Positions 50,717 to 60,653 of a DNA stretch of 64,000 nt are shown here, piece by piece. Source of the stretch: Bacillota bacterium (lineage in GTDB: Bacteria; Bacillota; Clostridia; Christensenellales; Aristaeellaceae); assembly GCA_023411395.1 (NCBI GenBank), contig JAEYOV010000047.1, positions 28,012-92,011 of the forward strand, written 5' to 3'. How positions within the stretch are numbered: the stretch's first letter is position 1; each line of letters starts with the position of its first letter. The notes beneath the pieces are model-generated. The model was not told where the DNA came from and made no database searches. It worked only from the letters and a program-made list of their open reading frames with translations. Position numbers and translations under genes: made by a program.

Positions 50717-53173
50717 GTTCTTGTGGGCAAGCGGCTTCAAATGCCAGATTTTTTCGTTGTACTCTGCAATGGTGCGGTCGCTGGAGAAGATGCCGGAGGT
50801 GGCAGTGTTTGTGATGGCTATCCGCCACCATTTGTCGGGATTGCGGTAGTCCTCATCCACCCGCAATTGCGCCATGGCGTAGGAACCGAAATCCTTGAGT
50901 ACGAAATAGGGATCGGCGTTGCAGCCGTACTCGCCCAGCAGGAGGGCGTGATACAGTTCCTGAAGGGTGGCGGGGTTGTCGGGGAAGAGCGTGCCGTCGA
51001 TCATCTGGGTCATGGCCTTGCGGATCTCCCGGTTGGTTTCAAAAATCTGCATGGGGTTGTAGGTGCGCTCCTGGTACAGGCTTTGCACCCGGTCGGCCCG
51101 CATGCCGAAGATGTAGATGTTGTCCATGCCGGCCTGCTGGGCGATTTCCACATTGGCGCCGTCCATGGTGCCGATGGTGAGAGCCCCGTTCATCATGAAC
51201 TTCATGTTGCCGGTGCCGCTGGCCTCCTTGCTGGCGGTGGAAAGCTGCTCGGACAGTTCCGCCGCTGGGATCAATATTTCGGCGGTAGACACGTCGTAGT
51301 TTTCCAAAAAAACCACCTGCAGCATCTTGCTGGCCCTGGGATGCCTTAGGATGAGCTGCGAGAGCGCGTTGATGAATCGGATGATGAGCTTGGCCCGGCG
51401 GTAGCCGGGGCTGGCCTTGGCCCCGAAGAAGAAGGTGCGGGGCGCCATGGAGAAACTTGCGTCCTCCACGATCCGGTTGTATAAAACAAGAATGTGCAGC
51501 GCGTTCAACAGCTGCCGCTTGTACTCGTGCAGCCGCTTGGCCTGCACATCGTACATGAAGAGCGGGTCCACCTGGATCCCCTGCTGGGAAAATACCATGC
51601 GGGAAAGGCGTACTTTATTTTGATGCTTGATACGGGCAAACTCCTGCCTGAAGGCCGCATCATCCCGGTAGGGGAGCAGGTCCTGAAGCAGTTCCGGCTC
51701 TTTCAGGAATCCGTCGCCGATGGTGTCACGGATGAGCCTGGTCAAATCCTGATTGCAGGATAAAAGCCAGCGGCGGTGGGTGATGCCGTTGGTGATGGCG
51801 GAAAACTTCTCCGGCGCCAGGATATAATAATCCTTGAATGTATCGGATTTGAGGATTTCCCCGTGCAACTGGCTGACGCCGTTGACGGAAAAGCTCATGG
51901 CCACGCATAGGTTGGCCATATGCACCTGGCCATAGGCCAGCACCGCCATTTGGGCGATGCGGTCCCATTCGCCGGGGAACTTCTCCCACAGCCTTTCGCA
52001 CAGGCGGCGGTTAATCTCCTGCAGGATCATGTAGATGCGGGGAAGCTGGCCTTGGACCATGTCCTCGGGCCATTTCTCCAGCGCCTCCGACATGATGGTA
52101 TGGTTGGTGTAGGCCACCGTCCTTTGCGTGATATCGGAAGCCTCCTCCCAGCCCAGGCCTTCCTCGTCCATCAGCAGCCGCATCAATTCGGGAATGACAA
52201 GGCCCGGGTGGGTATCATTGACATGAAACACCACCTTCTCCGGCAATAAGGCAAAATTCGTGCCGTACATGCGCTTGAATGACTTCAAGGCATATTGCAG
52301 CGTGGCGCTGGTAAAGAAATAATGCTGCTTCAGCCGGAGCATTTTTCCCTCGTAGTGGTTGTCCTCCGGGTAAAGCACTTTGCTGATGACTTCCGCCAGT
52401 TCAATCTCCTGGGTGGCGCGCATGTAATTTCCCTGGCCGAAGGAGCATAGATCAATCCCCTTGGGCGACCGGGCGCGCCACATGCGCAGCGTGTTCACCG
52501 TGTCGGTGTCATAGCCCACGGCAGGCATATCGTAAGGCACGGCCTCCACGGTGAAATAATCCTTATGCTTGAACTTGCGCACGCCGTTTTCCAACGTTTC
52601 CTCTACCCGTCCGCCATAGTGCACTTCGCAGGCGTCCTCGGGTACGGCCATTTCCCACACGTTGCCGTTGACGAGCCAGTCGTCGGGGAGTTCCACCTGC
52701 TGGCCGTCCACCATCTTCTGGCGGAACAAGCCATACTCATACCGGATGGTACAGCCCATGGCCGGCAGGTTCAGGGACGACAGGCTGTCCAAGAAGCAGG
52801 CCGCCAGGCGGCCAAGTCCGCCGTTGCCCAAGCCCGGTTCCGGCTCCTCCTTCAAAATGGCATTCAAATCGATACCCAATTCCGAAAGGGCTTCCCGGTA
52901 GGCCTCGGTGCTGCACAGGTTGAGCATGTTGCAGTACAGCGTCCTGCCCATCAAAAACTCCACGGATAGATAGTACAGCCGTTTGGCCTTGCTTTGCTTG
53001 CGCTCTTCCCTTGCGATCATCCATTTTTGCATGATCTGGTCCCGGACGGTGGATGCCAGCGCCTTATAAATCTGCTGGGCCGTCGCTTCCGTGATGGTGC
53101 GGCCATTATACCGCTGCAGTTTGCCCGTAATGCTTTTCTTTATGGATTCCTTATCAAAGGATGTAATCGGCAT
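50714..53173 (-). CDS. glgP: Glycogen/starch/alpha-glucan phosphorylase
   Basis: An 819-residue PLP enzyme releasing glucose 1-phosphate from glycogen or maltodextrin. The PLP lysine is in ASGTGNMKFMMNGALTIGTMDGANVEI, and GLGNGGLGRLAACFLDS, RYEYGLFRQ and KRLHEYKRQLLN are conserved. ATG at 53173. Works with the GH13 enzyme downstream and the phosphosugar mutase at 10141 to feed glycolysis. Confidence 0.97.
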   Translation of the reverse strand: MPITSFDKESIKKSITGKLQRYNGRTITEATAQQIYKALASTVRDQIMQKWMIAREERKQSKAKRLYYLSVEFLMGRTLYCNMLNLCSTEAYREALSELGIDLNAILKEEPEPGLGNGGLGRLAACFLDSLSSLNLPAMGCTIRYEYGLFRQKMVDGQQVELPDDWLVNGNVWEMAVPEDACEVHYGGRVEETLENGVRKFKHKDYFTVEAVPYDMPAVGYDTDTVNTLRMWRARSPKGIDLCSFGQGNYMRATQEIELAEVISKVLYPEDNHYEGKMLRLKQHYFFTSATLQYALKSFKRMYGTNFALLPEKVVFHVNDTHPGLVIPELMRLLMDEEGLGWEEASDITQRTVAYTNHTIMSEALEKWPEDMVQGQLPRIYMILQEINRRLCERLWEKFPGEWDRIAQMAVLAYGQVHMANLCVAMSFSVNGVSQLHGEILKSDTFKDYYILAPEKFSAITNGITHRRWLLSCNQDLTRLIRDTIGDGFLKEPELLQDLLPYRDDAAFRQEFARIKHQNKVRLSRMVFSQQGIQVDPLFMYDVQAKRLHEYKRQLLNALHILVLYNRIVEDASFSMAPRTFFFGAKASPGYRRAKLIIRFINALSQLILRHPRASKMLQVVFLENYDVSTAEILIPAAELSEQLSTASKEASGTGNMKFMMNGALTIGTMDGANVEIAQQAGMDNIYIFGMRADRVQSLYQERTYNPMQIFETNREIRKAMTQMIDGTLFPDNPATLQELYHALLLGEYGCNADPYFVLKDFGSYAMAQLRVDEDYRNPDKWWRIAITNTATSGIFSSDRTIAEYNEKIWHLKPLAHKN

Positions 53174-53270
53174 AAGTCGTCGCCCGCCTCAAATAAATAA
53201 TATTCAAGAAACCACAATTATTTTATCATATAATAGAAGATAGTTCAACGAAACCGGCGCTGAGGCAATA

Positions 53271-53286
53271 TGTTCCACGTGAAACA
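53271..53286. promoter_or_regulatory. parS site 1 (ParB/Spo0J binding)
   Basis: TGTTCCACGTGAAACA matches the 16-bp parS consensus (TGTTNCACGTGAAACA) exactly. It lies in the glgP-addA gap, 42 bp before a second site. Confidence 0.93.
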
Positions 53287-53312
53287 GGATAGGGGAAGGG
53301 TGTAAGCCGGAT

Positions 53313-53328
53313 TGTTTCACGTGAAACA
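53313..53328. promoter_or_regulatory. parS site 2 (ParB/Spo0J binding)
   Basis: TGTTTCACGTGAAACA is the perfectly palindromic parS sequence. ParB would load here to organise and segregate the origin region. Confidence 0.95.
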
Positions 53329-53391
53329 CAGTGCTGTTTACAACACCTCCCCGTTACGGTACAATATGCCATACAGAAAGGAGGCGTTCCC

Positions 53392-56300
53392 ATGCCTGTC
53401 TGGACGAAGGAGCAGCTCGAAGCCATCGGGGCGCGCAACAATATGCTCCTGGTGAGCGCCGCCGCCGGTTCCGGCAAAACGGCGGTGCTGGTGGAACGCA
53501 TCCTTTCGCTGATCAGAAACGATGGCCTGGACGTGGGGCGCATGCTGGTGGTCACCTTCACCCGCGCGGCGGCGGCGGAAATGCGGGAGCGCATTTTGAA
53601 GGCGCTGAACGAGGCGGCGGATACGGAAGAACCGCTTCGGGAACAGGCCCTGAAGGTGGACCGCGCTTCCATCAGCACACTGCATGTGTTTTGCGGGCAG
53701 GTGGTCAGGGAGCACTTCCAGGCGACCGGATTGGACCCCATGGCCCGGCTGGTGGAAGGCGGGGAGCAGGATGCCTTGTACCGTCAGGCGCTTGCGGAAG
53801 TGCTCCTTAAGGCCCATGAGGAGGGCAAACCGGGATTTTTGGAGCTCTCGGAACAGTTTGATGATGAGGACATCGGCCAGATGGCCGATGATCTGTACCA
53901 TTTTTTAATGTCCCTGCCGGACCCCTGGCGCTGGCTGCACCGGCATATGGCGGATTTCCCGAGTGAGGAGGAGATCAAAAGCCACCCCTGGACCGTACAG
54001 ATTCTAAGCAGCCTGAAGCTGCAGTTGGAAGGCAGCCTGAATGCCGCCAACGCTTTGCTGCCCATGCTGAACGATCCATTTGCCGATCCTGCGTATGAAG
54101 CAATCCTTCAGGCCGACATCCGCCAAATCGGGAAGCTAACAGCGGCGGCGGGCCAGTCCATGCAAGCGCTGGGCATAGCCTGGGAGCAGCGGGATTTTCA
54201 CCGCTTTCCAGTCCTGCGCAAAAAGAGCCCGGAGACCATGGCATGGGGGGAGTCGCTCAAAACCCGGCGGGCCAGGATACGAGAGGGCATCGCGAAAATC
54301 ATGGAGAGCGCCCCCGGGGACATGGCCCGGGCCGCCAGGGACATTAACCATACAAAGCCCGCGCTGCGCGCCCTGATGCGCCTTGCGCACAAGCTTCATA
54401 AGCGGTACGAAGCGCTAAAACGGGAACGGAACGTGTACGATTTCCACGACCTGGAGCACAAGACGCTGGCTGTTTTGCGCCGGCCCGAACTGAGGGAGGC
54501 TGTGCGCAGCCGGTTTGACGCAGTATTTATTGACGAGTATCAGGACATCTCCGGTATCCAGGAGGCTATCTTGCAATCTATGCACGGCGGCCGCGGCCTT
54601 TTTTTGGTGGGCGATGTCAAACAAAGTATTTACCGATTCCGCCTGGCCGATCCCACGCTGTTTCTTCAAAAGTCCCGGGAGGCGTCCCTTGCGCAGGACG
54701 CTCCCTTCCGCCGCATATCCCTGCAGGAGAATTTCCGCTGCGCAAGGCCGGTGGTTGAGGCCGTGAACCTGGTGTTTGAAAGCGTGATGCGGGAGGATGT
54801 AACCGAGATCGCCTATGACGGCGAGGCTCGCCTGATTGCGGGGCGGGAGCCCGGCGGAGAATTTCCGGTGGAGCTGCACGTGCTTCGGCCACCGGAAAAC
54901 GAACAGGAGGACGATGGCGACGGGGAAGAAACGCCCACCCGGGCGGAGCGGGAGGCCCGCCGGGCCGCCGTATGCATACGCCGCCTGATGGGCCAGCAGC
55001 TTGTGGACAAGGAAACCAGGCAGGTTCGCTCCTTCCGCTGGCGCGATATTGCCGTGCTGTTGCCCAAAGCGAAAAATACCGCCCGCCATGTGGCGGAGGT
55101 CTTTGCAAAGGAAGGCATTCCCGTCTATTCCGAAGCGGATGAGGAATATTTCGGCCTGCCGGAGATCGCCACCATGATGGCGCTTTTGCAGGTACTGGAC
55201 AACCCTTTGCAGGATATTCCGCTCCTGACGGTGCTGCGCAGCCCCTGCTTTTCCTTGGAGGAGGAAACGCTGTCCCGGATCCGGCTCGCCCGGTCCGGAA
55301 GAGATGTTCCGTTTCACGCTGCTTTCTTTCACTGTGCAAGGCAAAGCGGCGGGCTTGGGGAACTGTGCGGCTCCATTGCGGAAAAGCTGGAAAATTGGCG
55401 GTTTTTGTCCCGCAGCCTGCCCTTGGACAAGCTGCTGTGGCAATTACTGTCCCAGACGGGGATATATACAAGGTCGGGGGCATTGCCCGCCGGGGAGGCC
55501 CGGCAGGCGAACCTGCGGCTTTTATGCGAGCGTGCGGCCGCCTATGAGCAAAGCCAGGGCGACGGCCTCCACGGCTTTTTGATGCACGGGGAGGATCTGA
55601 AAAAATCCGGCGACGCGACCACTGCCAAGGTGCTGGGGGAGACGGAGGATGTGGTGCGCATCATGACCATTCACAAAAGCAAGGGTTTGGAATTCCCCGC
55701 TGTGGTGGTCATGGAACTGGACGGGCGCCTGCATTTTTCCGGCCATGGTTCGCCTTTGAAGATCCATCGGGAATTGGGGTTATGCATACCCTGCATCCAT
55801 CCGGATCAGAGGATCCGAAGAAAAACGCTGGCGGATAAGTCCATTGCCCTGAAAACACTGGGCGAGGAAAAAGCGGAGCGCGCCCGGCTGCTGTATGTAG
55901 CCATGACCAGGGCGCGGGAGAGGCTGATTCTGATCGGTACCGCTTCTTCCAACGATCCTGTCCGGAAGTGGGCAATGGCGCCTGGCTCCTACCGCGTGTG
56001 GCAGGCGGGCAGCATGCTGGACTGGATCGCCCAGGCCGTATATTCCCTGCCGGAGGCAAAGCCTTTGCGGGACTGGAATGGGGACTTTTCCACAGCCGGG
56101 CAGGAATCTGATACGGAGACAGGGAAAGAATACACAACTTCCACAGCTTTTCCACAGGATCAAACGCCTTGGAAAATCCATGTTTGGGCCGAAAGCGGCG
56201 GAAACGGTGTGGAAAAAAAGGAAAGTATCCACACCCAAACAGCCCGTTTATTGCAGCAAAATGGCCGGCCTGTCGCCCCTGAAATTGCCCGCCGGCTTTC

Positions 56301-57045
56301 CATCAAGGCGATGGATGATAGCTCCAGGCTGCCGTTGAAGACCTCCGTCACCTCCCTGTGCAAGCAGCGGCTATTGCCCGGTTTCCTGCCCGGCGAGGGT
56401 GAGGAAACGCCTGAGATCAAGGCCAGGCCGGAAGAGATGGTCATGCCCCTGCGGCTTTCTCCATTGCCGGCTCGTCCCGGCTTTCTGGAAAGAAAGGCGG
56501 ACAGCGGCTTGGATTTGGGAACCGCCACCCATAAGGCGCTGGGCTGTATCCCCCTTGCGCCCCTTGAAAACAAGCATGGCGAAACGCTGCGGCTTGCACT
56601 GGCGGAAGGCCTGGCATATTTAGGCCGGCAGGGCCTGCTCACCCCCGCCCAGCAGGAGGGGTTATATGCGGACTGGCTCCTTCACTTTTTTGAAAGCGGC
56701 TGGGGGCAGCGGCTTCTGCACGCAAGGGAAGTCCACCGGGAATGGGCCTTCAATCTGCGGCTGATTCGGGCCCCCCTTACGCTGGTGCAGGGCGTTCTGG
56801 ATTGCTGCTTCATGGAAGAGGGCGCCTGGGTGCTCATCGATTACAAAACGGATTTTGTGGTTGATGAGCAGGCCGTTCTTGCCCGCTATGCCCCCCAGTT
56901 GCAGCTATACCGCCGGGCGCTCACGGAGATAACCGGCATCCCCGTAAAGGAAGCCGTGATTTTCCTCCTGCGAAACGCGCAGGGGCTCTGCCCCCGGGAC
57001 CCCCGCTCAAGGAATAAATCCCTTGAGAATCCCCTTGTTTTATAG
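53392..57045 (+). CDS. addA: AddA-type helicase-nuclease (ATP-dependent)
   Basis: A 1217-residue UvrD-like helicase fused to a C-terminal RecB-type nuclease, acting in double-strand break processing. Walker A AAAGSGKT (residues 23-30), DEYQD, GDVKQSIYRFR, MTIHKSKGLEFP and VAMTRARERL mark the helicase; VLIDYKTD marks the nuclease. ATG follows AAAGGAGG. AddB, its usual upstream partner, is not adjacent. The last ~22 residues (QGLCPRDPRSRNKSLENPLVL) are encoded by a dispersed repeat, so the original C-terminus was altered. Confidence 0.92.
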   Translation: MPVWTKEQLEAIGARNNMLLVSAAAGSGKTAVLVERILSLIRNDGLDVGRMLVVTFTRAAAAEMRERILKALNEAADTEEPLREQALKVDRASISTLHVFCGQVVREHFQATGLDPMARLVEGGEQDALYRQALAEVLLKAHEEGKPGFLELSEQFDDEDIGQMADDLYHFLMSLPDPWRWLHRHMADFPSEEEIKSHPWTVQILSSLKLQLEGSLNAANALLPMLNDPFADPAYEAILQADIRQIGKLTAAAGQSMQALGIAWEQRDFHRFPVLRKKSPETMAWGESLKTRRARIREGIAKIMESAPGDMARAARDINHTKPALRALMRLAHKLHKRYEALKRERNVYDFHDLEHKTLAVLRRPELREAVRSRFDAVFIDEYQDISGIQEAILQSMHGGRGLFLVGDVKQSIYRFRLADPTLFLQKSREASLAQDAPFRRISLQENFRCARPVVEAVNLVFESVMREDVTEIAYDGEARLIAGREPGGEFPVELHVLRPPENEQEDDGDGEETPTRAEREARRAAVCIRRLMGQQLVDKETRQVRSFRWRDIAVLLPKAKNTARHVAEVFAKEGIPVYSEADEEYFGLPEIATMMALLQVLDNPLQDIPLLTVLRSPCFSLEEETLSRIRLARSGRDVPFHAAFFHCARQSGGLGELCGSIAEKLENWRFLSRSLPLDKLLWQLLSQTGIYTRSGALPAGEARQANLRLLCERAAAYEQSQGDGLHGFLMHGEDLKKSGDATTAKVLGETEDVVRIMTIHKSKGLEFPAVVVMELDGRLHFSGHGSPLKIHRELGLCIPCIHPDQRIRRKTLADKSIALKTLGEEKAERARLLYVAMTRARERLILIGTASSNDPVRKWAMAPGSYRVWQAGSMLDWIAQAVYSLPEAKPLRDWNGDFSTAGQESDTETGKEYTTSTAFPQDQTPWKIHVWAESGGNGVEKKESIHTQTARLLQQNGRPVAPEIARRLSIKAMDDSSRLPLKTSVTSLCKQRLLPGFLPGEGEETPEIKARPEEMVMPLRLSPLPARPGFLERKADSGLDLGTATHKALGCIPLAPLENKHGETLRLALAEGLAYLGRQGLLTPAQQEGLYADWLLHFFESGWGQRLLHAREVHREWAFNLRLIRAPLTLVQGVLDCCFMEEGAWVLIDYKTDFVVDEQAVLARYAPQLQLYRRALTEITGIPVKEAVIFLLRNAQGLCPRDPRSRNKSLENPLVL
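56980..57037 (+). repeat. Stop-proximal two-hairpin repeat, copy 6, inside the addA end
   Basis: AGGGGCTCTGCCCCC, GGGACCCCCG linker, CTCAAGGAAT-AAATCCCTTGAG hairpin and AATCCCC lie within the reading frame of addA, whose TAG follows at 57043. Confidence 0.8.
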
Positions 57046-57129
57046 AGCAAGAAAGGCAAAGAAGCCGCATGAACGCATAAAATGCAAAAATCATGTTGAT
57101 TAAGCGCCCGCAAGAAAGGGTATATAGAT

Positions 57130-57942
57130 ATGGGAAAGATTCGGAAAATGGACTATCACCTGCACAGTACCCACTCCATGGACGGACATCAAACGCTGGA
57201 GGAAATATGCCGGCAGGCCATCGCGCTGGGCCTGGAGGAGATCTGCGTAACAGATCACATCGAGCCCCATCATCCGGATCCGGGGGTGGACAAGCCGCCT
57301 GTTTTCAAGGATTGGCTTTTGGAAATGGATGATGTGCGGAATCAATTCCCCGGCCTTGCTATCCGCCAGGGGATTGAAATTGGCGACAACGCGCCCTACC
57401 GGGATGAAATAGCGGCCACCTTGGATGCCCTTCCTTTGGATTTCAGGCTTCTGTCGCTGCACCTGGTGGACAATGTGGACCCCTTTCACCCCGAATATTT
57501 TGAGGGCAAAACGCAAATACAGGCCTACCGGCGCTATGCGGAGCAGCGGGTGGAGAGCATCATGCATTTTCCGGATTACGATGCCATCGCCCATCTGGGA
57601 TACGTGGGCAAGTTTGCGCCCTATCCGCCGGATATCCGTCCGCTGCGCTACCACCACGCGCCGGATGCCATCGATACGCTGCTCAAATACCTGGCCGAAA
57701 ACGGAAAGGCCCTGGAGATCAACGCCTCCGGCCTGAGGGAAACGGCCAGCCCCATCCCCGGCGCGGATATCATCCGCCGCTTTCTGGAACTGGGCGGCGA
57801 ATTCTTCACCTTCGGTTCCGACGCCCACAAGCCGGAGCACGTCTACCTGCACGTGGATAGGGCCAGGGAGATCGCACAAAGCTGCGGGGCGCGCTGGCAG
57901 CTTTCCTTCAAGCGGCGAAAGGGCCGTGCCTGGCCTATTTGA
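57130..57942 (+). CDS. PHP domain phosphatase, HisJ-like histidinol-phosphatase
   Basis: A 270-residue PHP-fold metal-dependent phosphatase. Metal ligands are visible in DYHLHSTHSMDG, VTDHIEPHH, RQGIEIGD, LLSLHLVD, AHLGYVGKF and FGSDAHKPEHVY. Similar to HisJ, but with no his genes nearby the substrate may differ. ATG at 57130 with GAAAGGG upstream. Followed by a phosphodiesterase-type gene 28 bases later, probably one operon. Confidence 0.9.
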   Translation: MGKIRKMDYHLHSTHSMDGHQTLEEICRQAIALGLEEICVTDHIEPHHPDPGVDKPPVFKDWLLEMDDVRNQFPGLAIRQGIEIGDNAPYRDEIAATLDALPLDFRLLSLHLVDNVDPFHPEYFEGKTQIQAYRRYAEQRVESIMHFPDYDAIAHLGYVGKFAPYPPDIRPLRYHHAPDAIDTLLKYLAENGKALEINASGLRETASPIPGADIIRRFLELGGEFFTFGSDAHKPEHVYLHVDRAREIAQSCGARWQLSFKRRKGRAWPI

Positions 57943-57970
57943 CCGACCTCCCTGGAAAGGAAGACATACT

Positions 57971-59191
57971 ATGCGCCTTTTGCTCATTTCCCTGGACGGA
58001 CTGTGGGAAAAGGACTTTTCCATATTGAAAACCCTGCCCTATATTGGAGCGCTGATCCGCTTGGGCATTTCCTGCAAAAACGTTCAAACGGTTTATCCGG
58101 CCCTCACCTATCCCGTGCACGCCACCATTCTCACGGGCTGCCGGCCGGAAGCCCACGGCATATCCCACAACCAGCCCTTTTCCTCTGGCCTTGCTCCGGA
58201 CAAACGGCCCTGGTACTGGGAAGCATCACAGGTAAGGCGGCCCACTTTGCATCAACTGATCCATGAAAACGGCGGGAAAGCAGCCTCTATTCTCTGGCCC
58301 GTAACAGGCAAGAGTCCATATATTCATTGGAATTTCCCTGAAGTGCTGGCGCTGCCCGGGGAAAATCAAACGCTGAAAATGTTGCACTACGGCAGCGCGT
58401 GCTGGATATTGGCCACAGAATTCCGCTATGGCAGACGGCGCAAAAGCATCCGCCAGCCGGACCTGGACGATTACGCAACGCTGCTGGCGGAAAAACTGCT
58501 GCTCTCCCGCCGCCCGCCGGACCTTGTTACGCTTCATCTGGTGGATTGCGATGAAATGCGCCACCTGTACGGCGCTGACAGCCGGGAAGCGCAGGAATCC
58601 ATCCGGAGGCTGGACCGGCGGGTGGGGCGGCTGCTTACCGCCCTGGACAGGCAGCGTCTTGGCCATGATACGGTGGTGGCCATCGTCAGCGATCATGGCC
58701 TTTGGGATGTAAGCCGCCCCGTATCGCTGGATGCGGCGCTCCGGGATGCGGGGCTTGGGGAAATCTGCCGCGCCCAGTCCACCGGCATGGGCGCTTACCT
58801 TCATTTTACCGGCAAAACAGAGGAAAATATGGAGCGCATCCGGCTGTTTTTGGAAGAAAACAGGGATAGCCTCGGCATCTCCCGGACATATGGTTTCCAA
58901 GAACTTCGTGAAATGGGCGCCGGCCAGGAGATTCATCTGGCAGTTGAGGCGGCGCCGGAAGTCGCGTTTGTGGACGACCTGGCTATGGAAAAGCGTGTGA
59001 AAGCAACCCATGGTTTCGGCCCTGGCCACCCCGCGGCCCAATGCCTGCTTATTTTGGCGGGGCCGGGCATCAGGAAGGGGATGACTCTTCCCACGGCCCG
59101 GATGGAGGATGTTGCCCCCACTTTGATGCGGGCGCTTCACCATGATATGGCATCCGCCCAGGGGAAAATATTGGCGGACTGTTTTGAATGA
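57971..59191 (+). CDS. Alkaline phosphatase superfamily phosphodiesterase/nucleotide pyrophosphatase
   Basis: A 406-residue enzyme of the type I phosphodiesterase fold. Two-metal ligands: Asp in LLISLDGLWEKD, nucleophile Thr in PALTYPVHATIL, the VSDHGLWDV Asp-His pair and the later HGFGPGHP His. No signal peptide, so it acts in the cytoplasm, unlike many NPPs. ATG at 57971 follows GGAAAGGAAG. Substrate unknown. Confidence 0.9.
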   Translation: MRLLLISLDGLWEKDFSILKTLPYIGALIRLGISCKNVQTVYPALTYPVHATILTGCRPEAHGISHNQPFSSGLAPDKRPWYWEASQVRRPTLHQLIHENGGKAASILWPVTGKSPYIHWNFPEVLALPGENQTLKMLHYGSACWILATEFRYGRRRKSIRQPDLDDYATLLAEKLLLSRRPPDLVTLHLVDCDEMRHLYGADSREAQESIRRLDRRVGRLLTALDRQRLGHDTVVAIVSDHGLWDVSRPVSLDAALRDAGLGEICRAQSTGMGAYLHFTGKTEENMERIRLFLEENRDSLGISRTYGFQELREMGAGQEIHLAVEAAPEVAFVDDLAMEKRVKATHGFGPGHPAAQCLLILAGPGIRKGMTLPTARMEDVAPTLMRALHHDMASAQGKILADCFE

Positions 59192-59275
59192 ATGCGAAAA
59201 GTGGGGATTTTGAGCGAAAAATTACAGGTTTTTACTGAAAAAGGGGTTTCCGGACGACAATTCAGGCGCCTTTTC

Positions 59276-59304
59276 TTGACATTTGGGGCGAGTTGTGCCA
59301 GAAT
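59276..59304 (+). promoter_or_regulatory. Promoter of the metallo-beta-lactamase fold gene
   Basis: TTGACA (59276-59281), 17-bp spacer, CAGAAT (59299-59304). Confidence 0.6.
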
Positions 59305-59360
59305 AATGAAGAGGTCGTTTCGGAATAGCGGAGAGATTGTACAAGAGAGGAGGAGCGTGC

Positions 59361-60269
59361 ATGGAGCTGCATGCGTCGGTGACATATCATCATCACAGCG
59401 GCTTTTCCGTTCAAGTGGAAAGCACGCTGCTGGTATTTGATTATTGGGAGGGGGAGGACAAGGAGCTTCCACCGGCTGCCCGTTTGATTTCGGACAGCAT
59501 GAAACAGTATTCCCAGGTGTTTGTTTTCGTTTCCCATGCCCATCCCGACCATCTGGATCAGGTGATCTATACCTGGCTGGAGGGGAATCCTGTCACATAT
59601 ATCGTTGCCAGCGACACACCCATCGGAATCCGCGGGAAAAGGCTTGCGCCCGGGGACAGCCTGCTTCTGGCACCCGGGGTGCGCGTTACCGCCTACGGTT
59701 CCACGGATATGGGTGTTTCCTATCTGGTGGATATAGGCGGCCTGCGCATTTTCCACGCGGGTGATTTGAACCTGTGGCACTGGCGGGAGGAAAGTACGCT
59801 GCGGGAGATCGAGGCGGCGGAAAAGGCCTTCGAGGAAGCGGTCCAGCCCCTCATCGGGCAGCGCATCGACTTGTGCATGTTCCCGGTGGACCCCAGGATG
59901 GGCGCCATGTTCGATGCCGGGGCCAATTATTTCATTCTATCGGTGAAGCCCAGGCTGTTTTTGCCCATGCACTGGCAGGGGCGCAGCGAGGTTGCGGTTG
60001 ATTTCGCCCGCCGGGCCAGAAACAAGACCACCGAGGTGGTGGCCGTGACAAAACCCGGCGAGTACGCGCAGATCACATTCTCCGATGCGTCCATTTTCCT
60101 GCACATTGTGGAGCCGCCTGCGGAAAAGAAGGAAGAAAAAAAGCAGGGGCAGGAAGGGAATGCATCCGCCGAGGAGATCACCCCGACTTCCCAGGTAACG
60201 CTGGAAGCATATGATCAAAACGATCCCTTTGCGGATACCGATTTGCCGGTGTCACTGGACGATCAATAA
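59361..60269 (+). CDS. Metallo-beta-lactamase fold hydrolase (UlaG-like)
   Basis: A 302-residue cytoplasmic hydrolase. Metal motif SHAHPDHLD (H-x-H-x-D-H), then GLRIFHAGDLNLWHW and the C-terminal LFLPMHWQG histidine. The early TYHHHSGFSVQVESTLLVFDYW replaces the usual first strands. The last ~50 residues are charged and low complexity (EKKEEKKQGQEG). ATG at 59361 follows GAGGAGG. Substrate unknown. The VOC gene starts 15 bases later. Confidence 0.88.
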   Translation: MELHASVTYHHHSGFSVQVESTLLVFDYWEGEDKELPPAARLISDSMKQYSQVFVFVSHAHPDHLDQVIYTWLEGNPVTYIVASDTPIGIRGKRLAPGDSLLLAPGVRVTAYGSTDMGVSYLVDIGGLRIFHAGDLNLWHWREESTLREIEAAEKAFEEAVQPLIGQRIDLCMFPVDPRMGAMFDAGANYFILSVKPRLFLPMHWQGRSEVAVDFARRARNKTTEVVAVTKPGEYAQITFSDASIFLHIVEPPAEKKEEKKQGQEGNASAEEITPTSQVTLEAYDQNDPFADTDLPVSLDDQ

Positions 60270-60284
60270 AAGGAGGGGCACAGC

Positions 60285-60653
60285 ATGGCATTTCATTTTG
60301 CCCATCAGAATTTCAACGTATTGGACCTTCAAAAAAGCATCCGGTTCTATCAGGAAGCGCTGGGCCTTAGCGTTGTGCGGGAAAAAACTGCTTCCGACGG
60401 CTCCTTCAAGCTGGTGTTCATGACGGATGAAAAGGGTCTGTTCCAGTTGGAGCTTACCTGGCTTCGCGACCGCGCTACGCCCTATGACCTGGGTGAGGCG
60501 GAGTTCCATCTGGCTTTTATCACCGAGGATATGCAAAGCGCTCATGCGCTCCACGAGAAGATGGGTTGTATCTGCTATGAAAACAAGGGGATGGGCATTT
60601 ATTTCATTGCCGACCCCGACGGGTATTGGCTGGAGATTGTACCCATGCGCTGA
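60285..60653 (+). CDS. VOC family protein, glyoxalase I-like
   Basis: A 122-residue protein of two beta-alpha-beta-beta-beta units. Metal ligands at the expected positions: His in AHQNFNVLDLQKSIRFYQ, Glu in FQLELTW, His in EFHLAFI and Glu in DGYWLEIVP. Looks like lactoylglutathione lyase (methylglyoxal detoxification), but thiol cofactor in this organism is unknown. AAAGGAGG precedes the ATG. Confidence 0.88.
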   Translation: MAFHFAHQNFNVLDLQKSIRFYQEALGLSVVREKTASDGSFKLVFMTDEKGLFQLELTWLRDRATPYDLGEAEFHLAFITEDMQSAHALHEKMGCICYENKGMGIYFIADPDGYWLEIVPMR

